Positions 5,292 to 10,530 of a stretch of 10,530 nucleotides of DNA are shown in pieces. The stretch covers positions 1 to 10,530 of the forward strand of contig JALWNF010000222.1 of the NCBI GenBank assembly GCA_026995985.1, read 5' to 3'. The notes under the pieces were generated by a model. That model was not told the DNA's origin, ran no database searches, and worked only from the letters and a program-made list of their open reading frames with translations. Origin of the DNA: Campylobacteraceae bacterium (GTDB lineage: Bacteria; Campylobacterota; Campylobacteria; Campylobacterales; Sulfurovaceae). Position 1 is the stretch's first letter. Each line of letters starts with the position of its first letter. The translations under genes were made by a program, and so were the position numbers.

Positions 5292-7388
5292 ATGAAAAAA
5301 CAGTCAATTACACTTTTATCTCTTCTTATAGGAATAAATAGTTTTATAAATGCAACCATTTATACTAATGGTGAAAATAACGATAGCAATAAATGGCATG
5401 TCTATGATAACTCCCCTTCTGGTGCAACTATATCTAATGTTATAGATCCTTCTGAAGGTAATGTAATCTCTTTAAATGGTAATGGTCTAGATAATGGATA
5501 TATATTAGGTTCAATTTCAGACAATTCAGAAGAGGCTTGGCATAATGATAAAGAGTTTATTTTAAAATGGAAAATGAAATATGATGAACCATTTTTAATT
5601 TTTGTAAGTATTGAAACAACACAGGGGCATAAGTATCTAACATATTCTCCTCATAACTATAATGCTGGGTCAGGACATGGATTGGGAACTGATGCAAATG
5701 ATGGAACATGGAAGAGCTTTAGTAGAAATCTAGTTTCAGATTTGAATGATATTAATTCATCAAATACACTTTTAAAAGTAAATGGCTTTTTAATTCGAGG
5801 AAGTGGATTAATTGATGATATCGAATTGACAAATGAAAATAATGAATCTCATCTTAAAAACCTAATACTACCATCATGTGATAGCTCAAACCCTGAAGTT
5901 CAAATTATTAATGAAAATAGTGATTGGGATCATATAAACGATATCAATAAAACTATTTTTTGTGTTTCTCCAGGAGATTACTCTGATATATCACCTATTA
6001 GTATTGATATAAATGGAACAAGTACTAAGCCTAGATACATACTTTTAAACAATGGAAACAATGAGCACCCTGTAAACTTAGATTATACCGATTTAGCAAA
6101 ATATAGATTAGAATTTCACTCTTCAGATTATTGGGTAGTTGATAGATTAGCTTATTGGGAAGATGAAAACCCTCATAATAAGATGATTGTACTAGAAAAT
6201 TCTAGTCATAATATATTTAATCGTATTTTAGGAAAAGATGTTGCTAGTGGTATTAGTTTTTATACAGGTTCAAATGATAATATCATTCAAAATTCACACA
6301 TGGAAAAGACTCAGTGGTCTGTAGATTTTGCAGTAAATGAAAGAAATGAATCTAATCGTACTTCTAAACTACCTCCTTATGAAAAACGAATTTTTGCAGA
6401 TACTGCTGCTTTTCAATTAGTTGGACTTAATCCTAATGAGAGTTTAAAAAATAATATTATTACACATAATGAAGTAATTAATTTTATTGATGCTGTTCAA
6501 TTAGTTCGTAATAGTAATGCAGAGTATAATGCTTCTATACATGGTACTATAAATCCTCGTTTAAATGGAGAGGGTACAATTATTGAAGATAATGTTTTTT
6601 ATGTCACACCATTAGTTTATACAGATGGACATGGTAATTTTACACCTGATGGAAATAAGAGTGTAACTGAAAATGCCTTAGATTTTAAATTTGGGTCACT
6701 TAATAGAAATAACCCTGTTATTGTAAAAAATAATGTGATGTTTGGTTATCGCCCTGTTGATAATACTTATAGTTCACTTTCAGATAAAGGTAATGCTATG
6801 GTATTTCACTTTGGAGCAAGAGATATTATTGTTGAAAAAAATTATATTTTCGATTCCAATAAAGGTTTTGCAATTGGTGGACCAAGAGGTGATGAACAAG
6901 GAGCATACAATTTAACCTTTAGAGATAATATATTTTATAAGTTACCTGGTGCAGGAGTTTATATGCAAGGTCCTCATGGTGATAAAAACACAACTCTATT
7001 TTCAACAGCAAAAAATATATTAATTCAACATAATATTTTTGCAAAAGCTGGAACAGACCATAAAGAGATTTACTTAAATTCCTCTTTACATATATATAAT
7101 ACAGAAGGTGTTACAATTGATAATAATAGTTTTATAGACTCTTCACAAATGTATTTTGCCGCAAATCATGGTAAAATATATGCATCAAAAGATTTAAATA
7201 TTACAAACAATAAATTTTATGGTACTTCTGTTTTACAATCCAAAGAAGAGTCTAACTCTATTCCAGATTATGCTATTTATACAGGCAATACAAAAGAGGA
7301 TGAAGCATTTAATTGGGATAGTTACAAAAATAAATTTCTTATTAAAAGATTTTCCAATGGTATTCCTGTTTATAAAACAATGAGATAA
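5292..7388 (+). CDS. Secreted right-handed parallel beta-helix protein with N-terminal beta-sandwich domain
   Basis: A 698-residue exported protein. Residues 1-21 are a signal peptide (cut near FINA/TIYTN). Residues 22-185 form a domain of the type found on secreted proteins of marine bacteria. It holds SNKWHVYDNSPSGATISNV, NGLDNGYILGS, WKMKY, then the conserved GLGTDANDGTWKSF and FLIRGSGLIDDIEL, and is probably a carbohydrate-binding-like sandwich. From about 190 to the end, many short turns with Asn ladders (NIIQNSHM, NNIITHNEV, IIEDNVFYV, VIVKNNVMF, IIVEKNYIF, LTFRDNIFY, ILIQHNIFA, VTIDNNSF, LNITNNKFY) show a right-handed parallel beta-helix like pectate or alginate lyases. The only cysteines, 196 and 224, could form one disulfide at the helix cap. 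A polysaccharide lyase or epimerase is possible, but I cannot name catalytic residues. The ATG at 5292, with AAGGA six bases upstream, is chosen over the adjacent TTG. It is Asn-rich, AT-rich and isolated, which suggests acquisition by transfer. Confidence 0.82.
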   Translation: MKKQSITLLSLLIGINSFINATIYTNGENNDSNKWHVYDNSPSGATISNVIDPSEGNVISLNGNGLDNGYILGSISDNSEEAWHNDKEFILKWKMKYDEPFLIFVSIETTQGHKYLTYSPHNYNAGSGHGLGTDANDGTWKSFSRNLVSDLNDINSSNTLLKVNGFLIRGSGLIDDIELTNENNESHLKNLILPSCDSSNPEVQIINENSDWDHINDINKTIFCVSPGDYSDISPISIDINGTSTKPRYILLNNGNNEHPVNLDYTDLAKYRLEFHSSDYWVVDRLAYWEDENPHNKMIVLENSSHNIFNRILGKDVASGISFYTGSNDNIIQNSHMEKTQWSVDFAVNERNESNRTSKLPPYEKRIFADTAAFQLVGLNPNESLKNNIITHNEVINFIDAVQLVRNSNAEYNASIHGTINPRLNGEGTIIEDNVFYVTPLVYTDGHGNFTPDGNKSVTENALDFKFGSLNRNNPVIVKNNVMFGYRPVDNTYSSLSDKGNAMVFHFGARDIIVEKNYIFDSNKGFAIGGPRGDEQGAYNLTFRDNIFYKLPGAGVYMQGPHGDKNTTLFSTAKNILIQHNIFAKAGTDHKEIYLNSSLHIYNTEGVTIDNNSFIDSSQMYFAANHGKIYASKDLNITNNKFYGTSVLQSKEESNSIPDYAIYTGNTKEDEAFNWDSYKNKFLIKRFSNGIPVYKTMR

Positions 7389-7450
7389 AAAGGTCAGAGT
7401 TAGACCTAAAATAAATAACTAAACTTAATTTATACTTTATCTAAAAGAAA

Positions 7451-7491
7451 ATGATAGACTTCTATTTTACTAAGGAAAAGGGGTCTATCAT
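7451..7491. repeat. Inverted repeat downstream of the beta-helix gene
   Basis: ATGATAGAC (7451-7459) and GTCTATCAT (7483-7491) are exact nine-base reverse complements around a 23-base loop, extendable by two T-G pairs. It lies about 60 bases past the beta-helix stop and is followed by a small hairpin TGCTA-AGA-TAGCA (7491-7503). A weaker hairpin, AGGTC (7391-7395) with GACCT (7403-7407), sits directly after the stop. None is followed by a U-run. The right arm could also pair with CATGATAGA at 7577-7585. Confidence 0.4.
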
Positions 7492-7523
7492 GCTAAGATA
7501 GCAAACTAAAAATATATAGTATA

Positions 7524-7529
7524 TATAAT
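7524..7529 (+). promoter_or_regulatory. Candidate -10 box for uup
   Basis: A TATAAT hexamer sits in a TA-rich run 168 bases before the uup ATG. Transcription from here would give a leader of roughly 160 bases that contains two very short overlapping reading frames (7551-7610 and 7610-7654) and the hairpin at 7602-7622. It is a sequence match without a clear -35 box. Confidence 0.25.
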
Positions 7530-7601
7530 AGAGTCTACAAAATAGATAGTATGAAACTACTCCAAAAAAACTCTTTCATGATAGAGAAACTATTAAGAAA
7601 A

Positions 7602-7622
7602 TATCTTTGATGAAGAAAGATA
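7602..7622 (+). promoter_or_regulatory. Hairpin in the uup leader
   Basis: TATCTTT (7602-7608) pairs with AAAGATA (7616-7622) around a seven-base loop. The stem spans the TGATG junction (7608-7612) where a 19-codon frame starting at 7551 (MKLLQKNSFMIEKLL) stops and a 14-codon frame begins. Neither short frame has a good ribosome binding site, so a leader-peptide function is unproven. The rest of 7389-7697 holds the inverted repeat at 7451-7491 and no gene. Confidence 0.3.
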
Positions 7623-7697
7623 ATGCTCTGATTTTATTCTATGTATCTTTTTAGCTATAATCTCAAAATAGTTTTCAAATATCTCCAAGGATTTCAA

Positions 7698-9650
7698 ATG
7701 GCACTAGTGGGTCTTTTTAATATCTCAAAAAACTATGACGTAAAACAGCTCCTAAAAGGGGTAGATTTTCAGCTCAATGAGGGTGAGCGTGTGGCTATTG
7801 TTGGGCAGAATGGTTGTGGGAAGTCTACACTTATGAAGATTTTAGCTGGTAGCGTAGAGCCAGATGAAGGAAAGCGTATTGCAAACAGTTCTATAATTAT
7901 AGATTCACTTGACCAAAATCCACGCTTTGAAGAGGGGTTAAATGTTCGTGATGCGATTGAGAATGAACTAACCGAGCTTAAAGAGGCAAAAGAGCGTTAT
8001 GAGGAGTTAACCCTTTTGCTTAGTGAAGATTTTGAAAACAGACAACTGCTTGAAGAACATGCCAAAATAACCAACTACCTTGACCACCACAACGCTTGGA
8101 ATTTAGATGATAAGATAGAGCGAATACTTCAAGAGTTTAAACTTAAAGAGTATGAGTACAAGAGTGTCAATCTACTCTCTGGAGGTGAACAGCGTCGTGT
8201 TGCTTTGGCTTCGTTGATTTTGAAAAAGCTCGATGTGCTATTGCTTGATGAGCCTACAAACCATCTTGATGTCTACATGGTAGAGTTTTTAGAGGAGATT
8301 TTGCTCAAAGAGAAGTTTACACTGCTTCTTATCTCTCACGATAGACACTTTATAAACTCTATTGCTACACGCATTGTTGAGGTAGAAGAGATGAAACTTG
8401 TCTCTTACGATGGTGGGTACGATAGCTACTTAGTGCAAAAGGAGGAGCGTATGAAGAGTTTAGCAAAAAGCTACGATACACTTATACGCTTTTTAAAAAA
8501 GGAAGAAGAGTGGCTAAGACGTGGAGTTAGAGCAAGACTTACACGAAATCAAGGGCGAAAGGCTAGAGTCTTTGAGCTACGCGAAAAGGCTAAAAAGGAC
8601 CCAACACTTATTCGTAAGATGAAGATTGAGCTAGAGCGAGAGAAGAAGAGCTTTAACCGTGGTGAAGAGAAAGGGAAAAATAGAAAAAAGATGCTCTTTG
8701 AGATAGAAGATTTGCACTTCTCTATTGGTGGTAAAGATTTAATTTGTGGCTTTACTACACGTATTTTACAGCGAGATAGAATTGCCATTGTAGGACACAA
8801 CGGTTCAGGTAAATCGACCCTACTTAAACTCCTTTTAGGTCGACTCAAACCCCAAAAAGGGGTCATTAAGGTTGGCGAGTTTAAGATAGGCTATTTTGAC
8901 CAACAGCGTGAGATGTTAGATGACAACAAAACTATTATAGATATATTTTGCCCAAATGGTGGAGATATTGTCGATGTTATGGGTAAAAATATGCACGTCT
9001 TTGCCTATATGAAATCTTTTCTATTTCCAGAGGAGTATTTAACCAAAAAGATAGGAGTGCTTAGTGGTGGAGAGAAAAATCGTGTAGCCTTAGCTCTACT
9101 CTTTACTCAAAAGGTTGACTGCTTAATCTTAGATGAGCCTACAAATGATTTAGATATTCAGACTATTAATATCTTAGAGGAGAAGCTACTTAACTTCTCT
9201 GGAGCATTAATCTTTGTAAGTCACGACCGTTATTTTGTTGACAAGATTGCTACTAAACTTATTGTATTTAAAGGAAATGGAGTTGTAGAAGAATCATATC
9301 AGCAGTATAGTGAGTATTTGGAGATAGAAAAGAGCATAAAAGAGCTTTACCAAATAGAAAAAGAGGTAAAAGAGAAATCTTTAGCCAACAGACAAACCCC
9401 TACCCAACCAAAAACAAAGACAAAACTAAGCTACAAAGACCAACGTGACTTAGAGCGTCTACCAGAACTCATTGAAGAGTTAGAGGCAAAGATGGACAAG
9501 ATAAACGCTTGTCTAGCTAACCCTGCTTGTTATGAAGAGAAGGGCTTAACTACCTTAGCCGATGAGCTTAAAAGGGTTGAAAAGGAGTATGAAGAGCTAA
9601 GTGAACGCTACTTAGAAGTACTAGAGCTTGAGGAGGAGCTATCAAGATGA
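7698..9650 (+). CDS. uup: ABC-F family ATPase, Uup type
   Basis: A 650-residue cytoplasmic ATPase with two ABC domains and no membrane segments. The first domain has Walker A GQNGCGKST (36-44), signature LSGGEQRR (160-167) and Walker B with Asp184-Glu185 in DEPTNHLD. The second has GHNGSGKST (366-374), LSGGEKNR (455-462) and Asp479-Glu480 in DEPTNDLD. The linker holds EEEWLRRGVRARLTRNQGR, the form seen in Uup. Residues about 577-650 are the charged C-terminal coiled coil (RDLERLPELIEELEAKMDKI) that separates Uup from EttA and YheS. Uup proteins act at the ribosome, and in Escherichia coli loss raises precise excision of transposons; an antibiotic-resistance role is not indicated. The ATG at 7698, with AAGGA six bases upstream, is preferred to the ATG at 7641, which adds 19 non-family residues. 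It overlaps the convergent membrane protein gene by nine bases. Confidence 0.94.
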   Translation: MALVGLFNISKNYDVKQLLKGVDFQLNEGERVAIVGQNGCGKSTLMKILAGSVEPDEGKRIANSSIIIDSLDQNPRFEEGLNVRDAIENELTELKEAKERYEELTLLLSEDFENRQLLEEHAKITNYLDHHNAWNLDDKIERILQEFKLKEYEYKSVNLLSGGEQRRVALASLILKKLDVLLLDEPTNHLDVYMVEFLEEILLKEKFTLLLISHDRHFINSIATRIVEVEEMKLVSYDGGYDSYLVQKEERMKSLAKSYDTLIRFLKKEEEWLRRGVRARLTRNQGRKARVFELREKAKKDPTLIRKMKIELEREKKSFNRGEEKGKNRKKMLFEIEDLHFSIGGKDLICGFTTRILQRDRIAIVGHNGSGKSTLLKLLLGRLKPQKGVIKVGEFKIGYFDQQREMLDDNKTIIDIFCPNGGDIVDVMGKNMHVFAYMKSFLFPEEYLTKKIGVLSGGEKNRVALALLFTQKVDCLILDEPTNDLDIQTINILEEKLLNFSGALIFVSHDRYFVDKIATKLIVFKGNGVVEESYQQYSEYLEIEKSIKELYQIEKEVKEKSLANRQTPTQPKTKTKLSYKDQRDLERLPELIEELEAKMDKINACLANPACYEEKGLTTLADELKRVEKEYEELSERYLEVLELEEELSR

Positions 9651-9659
9651 ACTCCTCCT
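9631..9659. terminator. Shared hairpin over two convergent stops
   Basis: AGGAGGAG (9631-9638) and CTCCTCCT (9652-9659) form an exact GC-rich eight-base stem with a 13-base loop. The loop contains both stop codons: TGA at 9648-9650 for uup, and TGA read on the minus strand at 9644-9642. The hairpin is therefore part of the coding sequence of both genes. No U-run follows on either side, so it may pause or protect 3' ends instead of acting as a classical terminator. Confidence 0.4.
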
Positions 9660-10022
9660 ATATATAAATGCTTGTTGAATTAAAAAAGTAAGCAATATAG
9701 TTGCTAAAAACTCATAACCTATTGTCCAAAAAAATAGAAACTGATTAAAATTAGCATCAAAGCACCTCATATCTAAACGAACAATAAATGCAAAAACTAA
9801 ACCTACACTATAGGGAATAAAAATAAAAAATATAAAAAATACAATCTCCCCAATCCCCTCTGGTAAATCTAAAATCTTATTTAAATCAACTCTTTTTGAA
9901 AAATAGCTATCCTTTTTTTTATTATTTTTCTGCAACTCTAATCGCTCTTTACGTTTTAATATACGCTGTTCATCAAAACTTCTCTTAACAGTAACTAAAT
10001 ATGGGTCATGTTGACTATTCAT
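9642..10022 (-). CDS. Hypothetical membrane protein with two transmembrane helices
   Basis: A 126-residue protein of unknown function. The first 55 residues are hydrophilic and strongly basic (KRSFDEQRILKRKERLELQ, then NNKKKD), probably cytoplasmic and helical. Two hydrophobic stretches follow: about 57-80 (GEIVFFIFFIFIPYSVGLVFAFIV) and about 93-118 (QFLFFWTIGYEFLATILLTFLI). They are separated by a short loop with one Cys, and the protein ends in RRSSS. By the positive-inside rule both ends would be cytoplasmic. There is no signal peptide and no motif that names a family. The ATG at 10022 has AAGG about nine bases upstream. It converges with uup, overlapping by nine bases, and diverges from polA across 120 bases that would hold both promoters. 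Confidence 0.75.
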   Translation of the reverse strand: MNSQHDPYLVTVKRSFDEQRILKRKERLELQKNNKKKDSYFSKRVDLNKILDLPEGIGEIVFFIFFIFIPYSVGLVFAFIVRLDMRCFDANFNQFLFFWTIGYEFLATILLTFLIQQAFIYRRSSS

Positions 10023-10129
10023 AATATATTACCTTAAATTTTTTTTATAAAATAATTATACAATAATAAAATTATATATAAATAAGTTTTAGTATGGAAT
10101 AACACATTAAACTATAACTCTTAATTAGA

Positions 10130-10135
10130 TACAAT
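10130..10135 (+). promoter_or_regulatory. Candidate -10 box for polA
   Basis: TACAAT (in GATACAAT) ends seven bases before the polA ATG, so transcription would start at about the A of the start codon. TATAAC at 10113-10118 is an alternative that would give a leader of about 18 bases. No ribosome binding site is visible in either case. The bases before the ATG read TCCTCC, which is the anti-Shine-Dalgarno sequence itself. Confidence 0.3.
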
Positions 10136-10142
10136 CTCCTCC

Positions 10143-10530
10143 ATGAAAACATTAACAATTATAGATACATTTGGCTTCTTCTTCCGTTCTTACTTTGCAC
10201 TTCCACCTCTAAAAAACTCAGAAGGGTTTCCTACAGGGCTACTTACAGGTTTTATTAACCTTATAGACTCTCTTCACCGTGACCATGCTACTGACTATAT
10301 TGTCTTTGCTTTGGACTCAAAGGGTGATAGTTTTAGAAAAGAGATTTACCCAGAGTACAAAGCAAATAGAGATGAAGCTCCTGAAGATTTAAAAAAACAG
10401 CTCCCTATTGCCATTGAGTGGATTCGCCAAATGGGTTTTGCTAGTCTTGAAAAAGATAGATATGAGGCAGATGACATCATTGCAACCCTTGCTAAGTATG
10501 GAAAAGAGCAAGGTCTAAAAGTTAAGATTG
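10143..10530 (+). CDS. polA: DNA polymerase I, N-terminal part (5'-3' exonuclease domain), cut by window end
   Basis: The first 129 codons of DNA polymerase I, which fills gaps, removes RNA primers and serves excision repair. The visible part is the N-terminal 5'-nuclease domain. Asp8 in IIDTFGFFFRSYFAL takes the place of the first metal ligand, Asp58 in VFALDSKGDSFRKE the second, and EADD (108-111) supplies the acidic cluster. YPEYKANR is the arch-region motif equivalent to YKxxR of bacterial Pol I. The frame is open to the last base, so the 3'-5' and polymerase domains cannot be checked, and a stand-alone exonuclease cannot be excluded. The ATG at 10143 fits the family start exactly, although no Shine-Dalgarno sequence precedes it. 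Confidence 0.93.
   Translation, partial: MKTLTIIDTFGFFFRSYFALPPLKNSEGFPTGLLTGFINLIDSLHRDHATDYIVFALDSKGDSFRKEIYPEYKANRDEAPEDLKKQLPIAIEWIRQMGFASLEKDRYEADDIIATLAKYGKEQGLKVKI

Noticed and set aside
7641..7697. Earlier ATG adding 19 residues to Uup
   Set aside because: No ribosome binding site precedes it and the added residues do not fit the family, whereas the ATG at 7698 has AAGGA at ideal spacing and begins directly at the first ABC domain.
1..10530. CRISPR arrays, tRNA or rRNA genes, intact transposases, toxin-antitoxin or defence genes
   Set aside because: I looked for regularly spaced repeats, cloverleaf-like segments and familiar domains and found none that could be supported.

Overview
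The window is AT-rich, with short intergenic spaces, AAGGA/GGAG-type ribosome binding sites and TATAAT-like -10 boxes. It carries a class 2 dihydroorotate dehydrogenase, a di-haem cytochrome c peroxidase, a Uup-type ABC-F ATPase and a polA whose N-terminus reads IIDTFGFFFRSYF. That combination points to a Campylobacterota chromosome of the Sulfurovum/Sulfurimonas kind. This is an inference from gene content and sequence style, not from a database search.

Layout. On the plus strand, positions 1-1618 hold a small outer-membrane beta-barrel protein and then pyrD. A 281-base gap follows with a 19-bp palindrome and a 77-bp inverted-repeat element carrying a run of eight C. The periplasmic cytochrome c peroxidase gene comes next (1901-2920). 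It converges on a minus-strand pair: a four-cysteine small protein (3989-3687) overlapping a DUF2400/TIGR02757 protein (3700-2954). A minus-strand flavin-reductase-like protein lies at 4794-4198. The roughly 500 bases behind it contain no intact gene but hold what looks like a decayed minus-strand reading frame. A 698-residue secreted right-handed beta-helix protein (5292-7388) sits alone between long non-coding flanks and looks like an accessory gene. A structured 309-base leader then precedes uup (7698-9650). uup overlaps tail-to-tail with a minus-strand two-helix membrane protein (10022-9642), and polA starts at 10143 and runs off the window.

Functions. Most genes are housekeeping: pyrimidine synthesis (pyrD), peroxide removal in the periplasm (cytochrome c peroxidase), ribosome-associated or DNA-associated ATPase activity (uup) and DNA replication and repair (polA). 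They do not form one pathway. Only the cysteine protein and DUF2400 look translationally coupled. The accessory part is the beta-helix protein and its flanks. I see no CRISPR array, no tRNA or rRNA gene, and no intact transposase or defence system.

The most interesting signals are small and non-coding. They are a hairpin that buries the pyrD ribosome binding site and overlaps its own candidate promoter, the C8-containing inverted repeat, the decayed frame next to the beta-helix gene, the short reading frames and hairpins ahead of uup, and a possible leaderless polA message.
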